Assembly (NCBI GenBank): GCA_019751945.1
Contig: JAIEMT010000023.1
Coordinates: 1-64,000, forward strand
DNA length: 64,000 bases
DNA from: a bacterium
GTDB taxonomy: Bacteria > Bdellovibrionota > UBA1018
Direction of reading: 5' to 3'
Both the position numbers and the translations under genes were made by a program. Below are positions 28,219-38,396 of this stretch, in pieces (the first letter of the stretch is position 1; the number at the start of each line of letters is the position of its first letter). Under the pieces are notes generated by a model. The model was given only the letters and a program-made list of their open reading frames with translations. It did no database searches and was not told the origin of the DNA.

Positions 28219-29392
28219 AATCGGCATCCTTCCCTGGCTCCAAACTTCCTTTAGAACCCGAAAGACCCAACGCCTTGGCGGCGTTGTAAGTCACAGCTGC
28301 GAGAATTTCCGCCCGAGACATTCCCAGGTACAACGCTCCCAACGTCATGATAGCGGGGAGGGACTGGGTCATGCAGGTGCCTGGATTGAAATCGGTGGAA
28401 AGAGCCACGCACGCTCCGGATTGAATCAGCTTTCGAGCCGGTGCATGAGCCGCCTTTAGATAGAAAGCCGTTCCGGGAAGTAAAACACTGACTGTTTGGG
28501 ATTGCGCCAGCTTTTGAATTCCCTTCTCCGAAACTTTGAGAAGATGATCGGCCGAGAGAGCACCTAACTCTGCAGCCAGCGCCGCCGAATCGGTATCGCC
28601 CATTTCGTCGGCATGAACCCGAACAGCCAAGCCCAGTTCTTTAGCTTTCGTAAGAATACGTTTTCCTTCGTCTCGGGTGTAGTAGCCGTCGTCGATAAAA
28701 ACATCACAAGAAGTAGCAAGCTTGCGACGAGCAACCTCGGGAAGCATCCTTTCTAAGAGGTCGTTCAGATACGCTTCTCGGCTCTGATCTTTCGGATAGG
28801 CATGAGCGCCCAAGAAGGTAGGGACGATGGTCATCTCCGGATGTTTCTTGATCAGTTTCTGAACCACTTCCAGAATTTTTATTTCAGATTCCGTGGAAAG
28901 CCCGTAGCCACTTTTAATTTCAACGGTGCGAATGCCCCAGGCGTAGGCTTCTTTCAAACGGACTTCTGCTAGCTTTTCTAACTGAGCGGAGGTTGCTTCG
29001 CGGGTGGCTCGGACGGTGGTGGCAATGCCACCGCCTTTTTTGGCAATCTCTTCATAAGTCGCACCGGCACTTCTCAGCGCGAATTCTTCCGAGCGATCGC
29101 CCGCAAAAACTAAGTGGGTGTGACAGTCCACGAACCCTGCAGTAACGACCTTCTGTTTTTTTAAATCCTTCTTCGAAACCCGGGAGTATTTCTTGGGCAA
29201 CCCGCTAGTCGCACCAACCCATTCCACTCGGTGCGGAATCTCTTTGGATCCCACTTTTTTTACGGAGTAAACCAGAGCACCGTCTTCAATGAGCCCGAGA
29301 TCGGCTTCCTGAATTTTACGCCCATCCTTGCGGCGAATTCCAGCGCCGGTAAAAAGCTGACTGGCATGAACCAACGCGCGAAGTTTCGGCAT
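28154..29392 (-). CDS. hutI: imidazolonepropionase HutI
   Basis: Third enzyme of histidine degradation, opening 4-imidazolone-5-propanoate to N-formimino-glutamate. Amidohydrolase fold with metal-binding FVDCHTHLVFAGDRSEEFALR, substrate loop GGGIATTVRATREAT, and VRVHADEMGDTDSAALAAELGALSADHL split over the metal histidines; LSTDFNPGTC follows. 412 aa, normal. It begins directly after the hutU stop (no intergenic base). Confidence 0.96.
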   Translation of the reverse strand: MPKLRALVHASQLFTGAGIRRKDGRKIQEADLGLIEDGALVYSVKKVGSKEIPHRVEWVGATSGLPKKYSRVSKKDLKKQKVVTAGFVDCHTHLVFAGDRSEEFALRSAGATYEEIAKKGGGIATTVRATREATSAQLEKLAEVRLKEAYAWGIRTVEIKSGYGLSTESEIKILEVVQKLIKKHPEMTIVPTFLGAHAYPKDQSREAYLNDLLERMLPEVARRKLATSCDVFIDDGYYTRDEGKRILTKAKELGLAVRVHADEMGDTDSAALAAELGALSADHLLKVSEKGIQKLAQSQTVSVLLPGTAFYLKAAHAPARKLIQSGACVALSTDFNPGTCMTQSLPAIMTLGALYLGMSRAEILAAVTYNAAKALGLSGSKGSLEPGKDADFTILNAQRFEEIYYRFAWQPS

Positions 29393-31051
29393 TTAAAGGA
29401 GCGGAACCTTTCCGCCGCGATCTGCAAACGCCCCTCGGGCAATCTTCTTAGAGGTGTCGTAGCCCGCATCCGCGTGGCGAACAATGCCCATACCGGGGTC
29501 AGAATTGAGAACACGAGCGAGGCGTTTTTCTGCCTCGGGAGTTCCATCTGCGACAATGACCATTCCAGCGTGAATGGAGTACCCCATTCCCACACCGCCG
29601 CCGTGGTGAACGCTCACCCAAGAAGCGCCGTTCACGGAATTGATCAACGCATTCAAAATCGGCCAATCGGCAACGGCGTCACTGCCATCTTTCATGGCTT
29701 CCGTTTCGCGATTTGGCGAAGCCACAGAGCCACAATCCAAATGATCGCGACCAATGACGATCGGAGCTTTCACTTTTTTATTCTTCACGAGATCGTTGAA
29801 AACTTTTCCGGCTTTTTCGCGCTGGCCGTAACCGAGCCAACAAATTCTAGCAGGCAGACCTTGGAACTGAATGCGCTCTTCCGCCATGGCCAGCCAACGG
29901 GCCAAGCCCTTGTCCTCAGGGAAAAGCTCTAAGAGCGCGCGATCGGTGACAGCAATGTCGGCCGGATCTCCGGAAAGCGCCACCCAACGAAACGGCCCAC
30001 GCCCTTCACAGAATTGCGGACGAATGTAAGCGGGAACAAACCCGGGAAAATCGAATGCGTTCTTCACGCCGGCGCGAACCGCTTGGGCGCGAATATTGTT
30101 TCCGTAGTCAAAGACGTGAGTGCCACGCTTCTTAAATTCCAGCATAGCCTCCACGTGACGACCCATCGAGGCGATCGATCGTTTTGCATAATCTTCGGGG
30201 TTCTTTTTCTGAAGCGCCAAAGCATCGGCCAAGCTCATTTTTTCGGGGATGTACCCGTGAAATTCATCGTGAGCGCTGGTTTGGTCCGTCATCAATTCTG
30301 CGACGAACCCTTTCTTCAGCAATTCCCAATGCACTTCCGCGGCGTTGCCAATCAAACCAATGCTCAAAGCTTTTCCAGATTTTTTAGCAGCATCGACTCG
30401 CTTCAAAGCGTCGTCAAGCGAGTGAGCCATTTCATCGAGGTACTTGGTATCGAGGCGCTTCTTCGCACGCCAAGGATCGACTTCGACGTTCAGAGAAACA
30501 GCACCCGCCATACTCGCAGCCAACGGTTGAGCGCCACCCATTCCACCCAATCCCGCAGTCAGAATCAGTTTTCCGGTGAGATCGCCTTGAAAGTGCTGAC
30601 GGCCGGCTTCCGCAAAAGTTTCGTACGTGCCTTGGACAATGCCCTGGGTACCGATGTAAATCCACGACCCGGCCGTCATTTGGCCGTACATCATCAAGCC
30701 GCGATCTTCCAATTCGCGAAAATGTTCCCAAGTCGCCCACTTCGGAACCAACATGCTGTTGGAAATTAAAACGCGAGGAGCATCGGGATGCGACGGCATC
30801 ACGGCCACGGGCTTGCCACTTTGGACAAGCAGGGTTTGGTCGTCCCGCAATTCTTTTAAGGTAGCGACGATCGCATCGTAGGATTGCCAGTTTCGGGCTG
30901 CGCGGCCGTTGCCGCCATAAACCACCAGGTCGTCTGGATTCTCAGCAACCCCGGGGTCGAGGTTATTCATCAACATGCGCAGAGCCGCTTCTTGAATCCA
31001 ACCGCGGCACTGCAGGGTGGTTCCATGCGCCGCATGAATATTCTTAGGCAT
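29393..31051 (-). CDS. hutU: urocanate hydratase HutU
   Basis: Hydrates urocanate using tightly bound NAD+. The N-terminus ([24 protein letters not shown]), the NAD site [30 protein letters not shown] and [19 protein letters not shown] match urocanase throughout. 552 aa, full length. Second enzyme of the hut pathway; upstream is a lipoprotein gene rather than hutH. Confidence 0.97.
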   Translation of the reverse strand: MPKNIHAAHGTTLQCRGWIQEAALRMLMNNLDPGVAENPDDLVVYGGNGRAARNWQSYDAIVATLKELRDDQTLLVQSGKPVAVMPSHPDAPRVLISNSMLVPKWATWEHFRELEDRGLMMYGQMTAGSWIYIGTQGIVQGTYETFAEAGRQHFQGDLTGKLILTAGLGGMGGAQPLAASMAGAVSLNVEVDPWRAKKRLDTKYLDEMAHSLDDALKRVDAAKKSGKALSIGLIGNAAEVHWELLKKGFVAELMTDQTSAHDEFHGYIPEKMSLADALALQKKNPEDYAKRSIASMGRHVEAMLEFKKRGTHVFDYGNNIRAQAVRAGVKNAFDFPGFVPAYIRPQFCEGRGPFRWVALSGDPADIAVTDRALLELFPEDKGLARWLAMAEERIQFQGLPARICWLGYGQREKAGKVFNDLVKNKKVKAPIVIGRDHLDCGSVASPNRETEAMKDGSDAVADWPILNALINSVNGASWVSVHHGGGVGMGYSIHAGMVIVADGTPEAEKRLARVLNSDPGMGIVRHADAGYDTSKKIARGAFADRGGKVPLL

Positions 31052-31096
31052 AGCCTTCGCAATACCACAGAATAATTCGGGGACGAGGCCTAAAAA

Positions 31097-32623
31097 CTAT
31101 CTCTTTAAGATGGCCGCACAGGGGGTGAGGTCCACGGTGCGAACTTTTCCGTCCGCCGCACCCTTAATTTGACCCTGAGAACTGATGCTCTCCGCGAAGA
31201 TCAGATTCATTTCGCCGGTTTTTCCTGGACGCGCTTTTCTTTGATCCACAGTAAAATTGGGATCTTTCGGATCATTGGCAGTAAATACCAACCGCAGGCT
31301 ATCGCCGATATCCGTGGTCAAGACATACGAAACATGCGCACCGATTTTGAAAGGTTTGCCGTCTTCCTTATCTTCGGGGACATTCATGTCCTCTTTGCTA
31401 TCCGAGGGTCCAGTAACATCCATGACCTGGTGAAGACCAAGCTCCTTGCCCGCCGAAGACTTTACAATCGCTCCGCCCAAGCATTTGCCCCACTTCGAGC
31501 GGGAAGAACCCGATTCTGCCATACGCAAAGGCAAACCTACCTTGAGGATAGAGCCCGCTGGATCAGCAGTCGCAGGGGCCGCGGCGTCTTCCGCTGGATC
31601 TTCTTGCTGACCATTCATCATCGCCATCATCGCGGCCATCATTGAATCATCGGAATCATCGGAATTTTCGGAGCCCGGAGAATCTTCTTCCGCTTCTGGG
31701 GCGTCCTTGTTCTCAAAAACCTGAGCACAGGCAGAAATGTCGAGCTCTCGAACTTTGCCTTCGGCAACTCCCAGGACTTTAGCAGTCGAACTCATACTTT
31801 TGGAATAAATGCCCATGAGGGTGAAATTGAAATTCGGATCAGCTGCATCGTTCGCCGTCAAGAACAGGAGAATCTTCCGATCCAAATCCGTATTGAGAGT
31901 GTAAGAAATCTGATTCCCAAACTTCACCGGCTTCGACGTATCACTTAAATCTGCTGCAGCAAGGTCCGCCTGGATTGCCTTCAATTCAGCTTCGGATGAA
32001 GCAGCCGGAGCGGGGCCCTCTAACCCCTTCAACTTTCGAATCCCGAATTCCTTGGGGATGGAAGTCTTCACAAGCAAACCGGCTACGCACTTAGCGATTT
32101 CTTGATTGGGGTTTGGACCCGAATCAACACGAACAGGCAGTTTCACGTTCACGATCGAACCCGCGGGATGTTCCACTGGCCCAGCTGCTTTCGCTGCTCT
32201 TTTCTGTCCCGCTGCAGCCATCTGCATGGCCGCCATCGCGTCGTGGTCTGCATCCGTGTGTCCGCCACTGAATCGTTCGACTCGTGGTTGAGGATCGGCA
32301 AGCTTCTCACGTCCGGCATCTACATTCAGGGTAGGCGCTGGTTTGGGTACATTCTGAGTAGGAGCCGGGTTGGAAGCAGCAACAGTTTGAGTTTCGCGCT
32401 GAACAGCGGCGGACCTGACCGGCATCGTCTTGGGTGGCTTCGCTGTTTGCTTCGGCGATGGAGGAGCCTCCGCCGTCACTTCTTGGGAAACAGCGAGAAC
32501 CGCCGCGATGTCCGCAGACGATGCTGACGAAGCGGGCTTCGCATCAGCCTTATCGTTACTGTTACAACCTGCTCCGAGAGCAAGGAGAGACAACACCGGT
32601 AAAACGAAAGAAAATTTCATCAT
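31097..32623 (-). CDS. lipoprotein with an internally duplicated domain
   Basis: Lipoprotein signal with lipobox LGAGC (Cys at residue 20), then a low-complexity Ala/Pro/Ser/Lys region (~21-145) and two copies of a ~140-residue domain (about 155-310 and 360-507). Copies share PAGSI.KV.LP.R, K.GK.SY.L.TD, TANDxxDPNF and GKVR..D...CA, with two cysteines each (KC... and ...AC). They are separated by an acidic Glu/Asp/Met-rich linker. Family not recognised. It lies between hutH and hutU but has its own promoter; a role in histidine uptake is possible only by association. Confidence 0.75.
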   Translation of the reverse strand: MMKFSFVLPVLSLLALGAGCNSNDKADAKPASSASSADIAAVLAVSQEVTAEAPPSPKQTAKPPKTMPVRSAAVQRETQTVAASNPAPTQNVPKPAPTLNVDAGREKLADPQPRVERFSGGHTDADHDAMAAMQMAAAGQKRAAKAAGPVEHPAGSIVNVKLPVRVDSGPNPNQEIAKCVAGLLVKTSIPKEFGIRKLKGLEGPAPAASSEAELKAIQADLAAADLSDTSKPVKFGNQISYTLNTDLDRKILLFLTANDAADPNFNFTLMGIYSKSMSSTAKVLGVAEGKVRELDISACAQVFENKDAPEAEEDSPGSENSDDSDDSMMAAMMAMMNGQQEDPAEDAAAPATADPAGSILKVGLPLRMAESGSSRSKWGKCLGGAIVKSSAGKELGLHQVMDVTGPSDSKEDMNVPEDKEDGKPFKIGAHVSYVLTTDIGDSLRLVFTANDPKDPNFTVDQRKARPGKTGEMNLIFAESISSQGQIKGAADGKVRTVDLTPCAAILKR

Positions 32624-32634
32624 ATTGACTGAGT

Positions 32635-32663
32635 GATATAGTCGAATAGACGCATCGGGTCAA
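32635..32663 (-). promoter_or_regulatory. sigma-70-like promoter before the hut-locus lipoprotein
   Basis: Minus strand: TTGACC (32663-32658), 17-nt spacer, TATATC (32640-32635). The start codon (32623) is 11 nt after the -10, so the leader should be about five bases, with no Shine-Dalgarno. Confidence 0.5.
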
Positions 32664-32704
32664 TTGAGAACTGGCGACAGTATAATGATATAAATAGAGT
32701 CTAT

Positions 32705-34216
32705 TTAATTAATGGTAGAAAACTCAGCGAAATGAAAACTTTCTACCATCTTTTCCAAGAGTTGCAGCTCAGCGTGGAGCGAGCGATCGACGTCCATCCG
32801 CGGGACTTTTTTGCGGATTTCCAAGTGAAACTTCTCGATGCGATTCGAAGACCGAAGCGGCCGTAAGAGATCAATGCCCTGAGCAGCAGCCAGCATCTCC
32901 ATCACCAAGACTCGACGGGAATTTTCAACCACCCGGGCAGCTTTGCGAGCCCCCCAGGCCCCCATGCTGACATGATCTTCTTTGTCTGCTGACGTCGGAA
33001 TGGAATCAACACTCGCGGGATGGCAAAGGGTCTTATTCTCAGAAACAATACTCGCGGCTGCGACTTGAACAATCATGAAACCGCTATTCAATCCGCCCTG
33101 TTCGGTAAGGAACGCCGGCAATTCTGAAATAGCCGGGTTCACGAGCTTCTCAATTCGCTGTTCCGAAATACTAGCCAACTCTGCCACAGCAATGGCAAGC
33201 GCATCCATCGCGATAGCCACGTACTGGCCGTGAAAGTTTCCGCCACTTAGAATTTTTCCGCTGTCCGGAAAAACGAGGGGATTGTCGGTGACCGAATTGA
33301 TTTCTGTTTCTAAAACTTGTCTGACAAACTTTAGGGTATCGCGCGAAGCTCCGTGGACTTGAGGAATGCATCGCAAACTGTAGGGATCTTGCACACGACT
33401 ACAATTGACGTGGCTCTTGCCGATTTCACTTCGGGTCGAACCCAGGAATTGCATCATGCGCTTCGCCGATAAAATCTGACCCCCATGCGGACGCACTTTG
33501 TGAATCAACGGATCAAACGCGACGGCCGTACCCTTCATCGCTTCTAAAGTCATCGCGCCAATGAGATCGGCCAAATCGCAGAGGTGTTCGGCTTCCAATA
33601 ATTTGAGCGAACCAATAGCCGTCATGAACTGGGTGCCATTAATCAGAGCCAACCCCTCTTTGGGTCCCAAGCGAATCGGCTTCAAGCCGGCTACCTTCAG
33701 GGCTTGTCCGCCGGTCATCTCTTTACCCTTCACGCGGGCGCGACCTTCGCCGATCAGCACCAGCGCCAAGTGAGCTAGGGGAGCTAAATCTCCACTGGCT
33801 CCCACCGAACCTTGCTCAGGAATCAGCGGGCAAACCCCGCGGTTCAATAAACTCAAAATCTGCTGCACGACTGGCAAGCTCACGCCCGAATGCCCTTGAG
33901 CCAAAGCTTGCGCGCGAAGCAAGAGCATGGCGCGAACGTACGAATCCTGCAGGTTCGGACCCATCCCCACCGCGTGCGAACGCAGCAAGTTGTATTGCAA
34001 CACTTCAATGTCTTCGTTGGGAATGCGAACATTCGAGAGTAAACCAAAACCGGTGTTCACTCCGTAAAGCGTTTTGCCTTCTTCCACCTGATCTAAAAGA
34101 AATCGGTGCGACTTTTTAATTTTAGCAACGGCTGCGGGAGCCAACTCCACGCGCGTACCCTCGAGAGCGACTGCGCGAACATCTTCTAAACTAAGAGGCT
34201 TTGCCCCGATCTTCAT
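32705..34216 (-). CDS. hutH: histidine ammonia-lyase HutH
   Basis: Deaminates histidine to urocanate. The MIO-forming Ala-Ser-Gly is in GSVGASGDLAPLAHLAL; YGVNTGFGLLSNVRI and NQKE-like and QDPYSLRCIPQVHGA segments are typical. 503 aa. First enzyme of the pathway. It begins six bases after the rpe stop, so hutH may be carried on the def-fmt-rpe transcript, an unusual arrangement. Confidence 0.96.
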   Translation of the reverse strand: MKIGAKPLSLEDVRAVALEGTRVELAPAAVAKIKKSHRFLLDQVEEGKTLYGVNTGFGLLSNVRIPNEDIEVLQYNLLRSHAVGMGPNLQDSYVRAMLLLRAQALAQGHSGVSLPVVQQILSLLNRGVCPLIPEQGSVGASGDLAPLAHLALVLIGEGRARVKGKEMTGGQALKVAGLKPIRLGPKEGLALINGTQFMTAIGSLKLLEAEHLCDLADLIGAMTLEAMKGTAVAFDPLIHKVRPHGGQILSAKRMMQFLGSTRSEIGKSHVNCSRVQDPYSLRCIPQVHGASRDTLKFVRQVLETEINSVTDNPLVFPDSGKILSGGNFHGQYVAIAMDALAIAVAELASISEQRIEKLVNPAISELPAFLTEQGGLNSGFMIVQVAAASIVSENKTLCHPASVDSIPTSADKEDHVSMGAWGARKAARVVENSRRVLVMEMLAAAQGIDLLRPLRSSNRIEKFHLEIRKKVPRMDVDRSLHAELQLLEKMVESFHFAEFSTIN

Positions 34217-34222
34217 AGGCCC

Positions 34223-34882
34223 TTATCCAATTTTCGATTTCAAATCTGCGATCGCTTTTTTGCGATCCGGTTTTCCAAACACAGCAGAGCCCGCCACAAA
34301 CACATCGCAACCTGCTTTGCGCAGGGCTTCGATGTTGTCGGACTTCACTCCACCATCAATCTCGATCAGGAATTTTCGCGAACCACGCAGCTCCACCAGT
34401 TTCTTCACCTTATCGTAAGAAGTTTCGATAAAGCTCTGACCACCAAAACCGGGGTTCACGCTCATCACCAAAACGAGATCCACCCAATCCAAAACTTTTT
34501 CGATCGAGCTCAGAGGCGTCGCGGGATTTAAAGTCACCCCAGGTTTGCAACCCACTGATCGAATTTTTTTCAAAAGCGCCGGAAGGTCCTTCGTCGCTTC
34601 GGTATGAACAGTGATGTAATCCGCGCCCGCTTTTTGAAACGGCTCGACCCAGAACTCAGGGTTCGTCACCATTAAATGACAATCTAGAGGAAGTTTCGTG
34701 AGAGGCCGAAGCACGTCCACAAACATCGGCCCAATCGTGAGATTCGGAACAAAATGACCGTCCATCACATCCACGTGCAACCAATCGGCACCCGCAGCTT
34801 CTACTTCTTTCACTTCAGAAGCGAGCTTCGAAAAATCTGCAGAGAGCAGCGAGGGTGCTAAAAGACCTGGGGATCGTGTCAT
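34223..34882 (-). CDS. rpe: ribulose-phosphate 3-epimerase
   Basis: Interconverts ribulose 5-phosphate and xylulose 5-phosphate. TIM-barrel motifs: LLSADFSKLASEV, WLHVDVMDGHFVPNLTIGP (metal His and Asp), DCHLMVTNPE, MSVNPGFGGQSF and EIDGGVKSDN. 219 aa, typical. Stop/start overlap of one base with fmt. Confidence 0.97.
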   Translation of the reverse strand: MTRSPGLLAPSLLSADFSKLASEVKEVEAAGADWLHVDVMDGHFVPNLTIGPMFVDVLRPLTKLPLDCHLMVTNPEFWVEPFQKAGADYITVHTEATKDLPALLKKIRSVGCKPGVTLNPATPLSSIEKVLDWVDLVLVMSVNPGFGGQSFIETSYDKVKKLVELRGSRKFLIEIDGGVKSDNIEALRKAGCDVFVAGSAVFGKPDRKKAIADLKSKIG

Positions 34883-35850
34883 TAGGGTTTTGACCTTATC
34901 TCAAGCGGAAGCTGCTGGCCACTGCCTCGAAGCCCATTTAGAAATCCTGCGGCGTCCACTTCCTTCCGCCCGTCCCACTGCACGCGTTGCAGCTCCAGGC
35001 AACCCTGTGCGGTGGCCATTAAAACCATGCCGCTGCGCTCGAAAATCTGTCCCGAAGCGCCCTTAAGCCCCGCATGAACCCGGGCCTGCTTCACCTTCAG
35101 CCGCTGAGTCGCCCCACCCGAACCAGCCACCCAAACGGAGGTTCCCGGCCAAGGATTCAAGGCCCGAATGCGCCGATCCAAAACGGTGGCGGTCAAAGCG
35201 GGATCCAACCCCTCCATGTCCTTGCCGAGTTTCTCAGCATAGGTGACCTGCGCTTCGTTTTGCTTCTGGCTCTTCAAAGTTCCGTCGGCCAAACCCTTTA
35301 AAGTGGGGAGAATGAGTTCCGCTCCCAGCTTCGACAACCGATCGTGCAAAGTCTGTGCGGTGTCTTCCAACCCAATAGGAGTGGTTCCCTTCATCAAAAT
35401 ATCCCCGGCGTCGAGCTTCTCAGCCATGAGCATGGTGGTGACACCTGTTTCCGCATCTCCCTCTAAAATCGATCGCTGGATGGGAGCAGCACCGCGCCAA
35501 CGCGGTAAGAGCGACGCATGAATGTTCACGCATCCTTTTTTGGGAAGCTCGAGCACATTCTTTTTTAAAATCTGGCCGAACGCCACAACGACGATTTGAT
35601 CGGGGTTCAACGCCGCCAATTTTTCAAACTCTCCGGGGAGAGTGAGTTTCTCCGGCTGAAAAACGGGGAGACCTTTTTCAAGCGCTGCTTTCTTTACAGG
35701 CGAAGGAATCGTTTGTAAGCCACGCCCCGTAGGCCGATCGGGCTGCGTGTAAACACCCACGACTTCAAAACGGGAATCTCCGCAGAGAGCGTCCAACGCC
35801 GGAACTGAAAAATCCGGAGTACCCATGAACACGACGCGAAGAGCGGCCAT
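34882..35850 (-). CDS. fmt: methionyl-tRNA formyltransferase
   Basis: Formylates initiator Met-tRNA. N-terminal RVVFMGTPDFSVPALDAL, folate/catalytic region NIHASLLPRWRGAAPIQRSIL, and TMLMAEKLDAGDIL are conserved; the C-terminal tRNA-binding domain follows. 322 aa. Directly after def, the usual pair. Confidence 0.97.
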   Translation of the reverse strand: MAALRVVFMGTPDFSVPALDALCGDSRFEVVGVYTQPDRPTGRGLQTIPSPVKKAALEKGLPVFQPEKLTLPGEFEKLAALNPDQIVVVAFGQILKKNVLELPKKGCVNIHASLLPRWRGAAPIQRSILEGDAETGVTTMLMAEKLDAGDILMKGTTPIGLEDTAQTLHDRLSKLGAELILPTLKGLADGTLKSQKQNEAQVTYAEKLGKDMEGLDPALTATVLDRRIRALNPWPGTSVWVAGSGGATQRLKVKQARVHAGLKGASGQIFERSGMVLMATAQGCLELQRVQWDGRKEVDAAGFLNGLRGSGQQLPLEIRSKP

Positions 35851-35852
35851 GT

Positions 35853-36479
35853 TTAAAATCCTTTTTCAGTTTTCTTTTTAGACTTGGGAGAAGTTCCCGG
35901 AAACTCCGCTTCGCGCTCGGCCCGTTCCTGCTTCAATTTCTTTTTGACCATTTCTTTTTTAAGCGGGTTCAACCGATCGATGAAAAGTTTTCCGTCCAAA
36001 TGATCCATCTCGTGTTGAATCGCGACGGCGAGAAGTCCTTCGGCCATCAGCGTTTTCGTAACGCCGTCGATGTCTTGGTACTTCAACTTCAATTTCTCGT
36101 AGCGGTTCACTTCCGCTTGGTATTCGGGAACGGACAAGCAGCCTTCAGAAAAACTGATCTTGCCTTCCTTCTCCACGATTTCTGGATTCACGATGATCAT
36201 CGGCTTCTTATTTTTAATCAGTCGCCCGTCGATGACTTCGAAACCTTCCGGGGTCGGCGCGCCTTCCACCAAGTCTTCCAAATCATACTCGGTATCGATG
36301 ACGAGAATTCGATCCAAAATCCCCACCTGATTGGCGGCCAAACCAATGCCCGGGGCGTAGTACATCGTCTCCAACATGTCGTCGGCTAACTTGTGCATGG
36401 ATTTTTCGACCCTTTGGACAGGAGCGGCTTTCTTAGCCAGAACGATGTCGGGGAAGGTGTAAATTTTCAATTTCGCCAT
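35853..36479 (-). CDS. def: peptide deformylase
   Basis: Removes N-formyl from nascent proteins. All three metal-site motifs are present: GIGLAANQVG, EGCLSVP and QHEMDHLDG. 208 aa with a Lys-rich C-terminal tail longer than usual, and an insert after DTEYDLEDLVEG. It lies 3 nt after the LptF/G gene stop. Confidence 0.97.
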   Translation of the reverse strand: MAKLKIYTFPDIVLAKKAAPVQRVEKSMHKLADDMLETMYYAPGIGLAANQVGILDRILVIDTEYDLEDLVEGAPTPEGFEVIDGRLIKNKKPMIIVNPEIVEKEGKISFSEGCLSVPEYQAEVNRYEKLKLKYQDIDGVTKTLMAEGLLAVAIQHEMDHLDGKLFIDRLNPLKKEMVKKKLKQERAEREAEFPGTSPKSKKKTEKGF

Positions 36480-36482
36480 AAT

Positions 36483-37559
36483 TTAAACGGCTCGTCGGGT
36501 GACGAGAACTCCCGCCACAATACCAAAAACAGCGCTAGGAAGCCATGCTGCAAGCCAGGGTGGGAGTGATCCGTTGGTTCCCAGGGATAGACCTACCGAA
36601 TAGAAAAGCCAATAGAAAAAGGTTACTCCCAAGCAAATCCCGAGGTCCTTGGCCACTCCCCCTTCACGGCGTGTGCGCAGGGAAAAGGGGAAACCCAGAG
36701 TACACATAATTACTGGAATAAAGCTCAAACTGATGCGCGAATGCAGCTTTACTTCGTAGTTCTTGGTGTCCGCGCCCACTTCGCGGGTCTTTTTGATGTA
36801 GCGATAGAGCTCCATCAGGCGCAGACCATCCACTTCCTTCTCGATTTCTTTAAAATCAGTGGGGCTCTCGTTGATAACGAGTTCCTTTTCTTGGAAACGC
36901 CGATTCAGGGGAAAGGGCTCGCCCTTCGAAAACACGGTAACCGTGCCGTCCTTCAGCTTCCACCCCGTAGGGGTAAAATCCGCACGCTCGGCATCGACCA
37001 CCTGAAGCAGGTTGAACGCTTCATCAAAGGTATAGACCGACATCCCATAAATCGTGTTGGACTTGGGATCGAAGGTCCGCAGGTTGTAAATCAGATTCTT
37101 CGAGCGGTACCAAATCTTGTTCTGCTTGAAGTCGAGGAAGAAGTCGGCCCTGTTCTTCATCTCCCGCCAATAATAAGAAACGCGCTTCCGATACAGCGGG
37201 GGCAGAATTCGATCCTGCATCACCACGTTCAAACACGACACCATGAACACGATGGCTAGAAGCACCGCGATGATTTGTTTGGAACCCACGCCGATCGAAT
37301 AACAAGCCACCAATTCATTGGACCGGCTCATCCCCGAAAGGGTCAGCACGGTGGCCACCAGCACGGACGGAGGCACCATTTGAACGATGATTTCGGGTAC
37401 AGACATCAGGTCGTAAAAGAGAACTTGGCGAAGCGGAAATTGATGGTCCAACATTTCGCCCATGAATTTCTGAAACAGGAAAAGCCCTGTCAGAGCCATG
37501 ATCGAGAAGAAGAGCGTCTTTAAAAACAGGGTCGCTATATAGCGGTCTAACGTCCTCAC
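36483..37559 (-). CDS. LptF/LptG-family LPS-export permease
   Basis: Inner-membrane permease of the LPS transport ABC system. N-terminal TLDRYIATLFLKTLFFSIMAL, three N-terminal and three C-terminal membrane segments around a periplasmic beta-jellyroll (about residues 100-270), as in YjgP/YjgQ proteins. I start it at GTG 37559, with GGAG six to seven bases upstream, and not at 37610. LptF and LptG cannot be told apart safely here, and the partner gene is not in the window. Confidence 0.88.
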   Translation of the reverse strand: MRTLDRYIATLFLKTLFFSIMALTGLFLFQKFMGEMLDHQFPLRQVLFYDLMSVPEIIVQMVPPSVLVATVLTLSGMSRSNELVACYSIGVGSKQIIAVLLAIVFMVSCLNVVMQDRILPPLYRKRVSYYWREMKNRADFFLDFKQNKIWYRSKNLIYNLRTFDPKSNTIYGMSVYTFDEAFNLLQVVDAERADFTPTGWKLKDGTVTVFSKGEPFPLNRRFQEKELVINESPTDFKEIEKEVDGLRLMELYRYIKKTREVGADTKNYEVKLHSRISLSFIPVIMCTLGFPFSLRTRREGGVAKDLGICLGVTFFYWLFYSVGLSLGTNGSLPPWLAAWLPSAVFGIVAGVLVTRRAV

Positions 37560-37661
37560 ACCGGTTCTCCGTGAGCTTCGATCATATCTTTTTTCGTATG
37601 GGATATGCAAACTTCGGGGTATGGTTTATCAAATATGGCAAGCAGCGTGTCAGGCGGAGAA

Positions 37662-38396
37662 ATGAAAAGTCGTAAGCGTTGGATCATTGAGAACGTCACC
37701 TCCTTAGGCTTGGCCTTGCTCTTGGTTTTCATGATCCGTTCGAGCGTGATCGAGGCGTTTAAGATCCCCTCCGGCTCCATGATTCCCACCCTGCTGGTAG
37801 GCGACCATATTTTCGTCAACAAATTCGCCTACGGCTTAAAAGTTCCCTTCTCAGACCTGATTACAGGCAATCCGATCTACATGGTAAAGCGCGATGCCCC
37901 GAAGCGCGGTGACATTATCGTGTTCATGTACCCGAAAGACGAAAGCTTCTATTACATTAAGCGCGTGATCGGCGTTCCGGGCGATACGGTCGAGATCAAG
38001 AACAAGGTTGTCTACATTAACAACCAGATGATTACCCGCGACCCCGCCCCTGCGGACCAGACGGACAAAGTTTTTCAAACGCTGGCAGATGACCCGAAGT
38101 ACAGCCGCAACTTCTTAGAACTTTACCGAGAGAAGTTAGAATCCCACGACCATCTCATCATGTTGGATAAGACGAATTCCTTCCAAGAAAGCTTCGGTCC
38201 TCAAAAGGTTCCGGCCGATAGTTTGTTTGTGATGGGCGACAACCGCGACTTCTCAAACGACAGCCGCTTCTGGGGCTTCGTACCCATGCGCAATGTGAAG
38301 GGCCGAGCCATGGTGATCTGGCTCTCGCTCTGGATCAACTTCTCCGATGGTCAGCTCACCTTCCGTCCGAAGCGCATCGGCACCATCCTGAACTAA
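37662..38396 (+). CDS. lepB: signal peptidase I LepB
   Basis: Membrane serine protease that cleaves Sec and Tat signal peptides. One N-terminal membrane segment (LGLALLLVFMIRSSVIEAF), catalytic Ser in IPSGSMIPTL, catalytic Lys in FYYIKRVIGVPGD, and the C-terminal MGDNRDFSNDSRFWG box. Start uncertain: ATGs at 37605, 37635 and 37662 are in frame. I prefer 37662, which has an AGG/GGAG just upstream and the shortest sensible N-terminus. It is divergent from the LptF/G gene. Confidence 0.94.
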   Translation: MKSRKRWIIENVTSLGLALLLVFMIRSSVIEAFKIPSGSMIPTLLVGDHIFVNKFAYGLKVPFSDLITGNPIYMVKRDAPKRGDIIVFMYPKDESFYYIKRVIGVPGDTVEIKNKVVYINNQMITRDPAPADQTDKVFQTLADDPKYSRNFLELYREKLESHDHLIMLDKTNSFQESFGPQKVPADSLFVMGDNRDFSNDSRFWGFVPMRNVKGRAMVIWLSLWINFSDGQLTFRPKRIGTILN

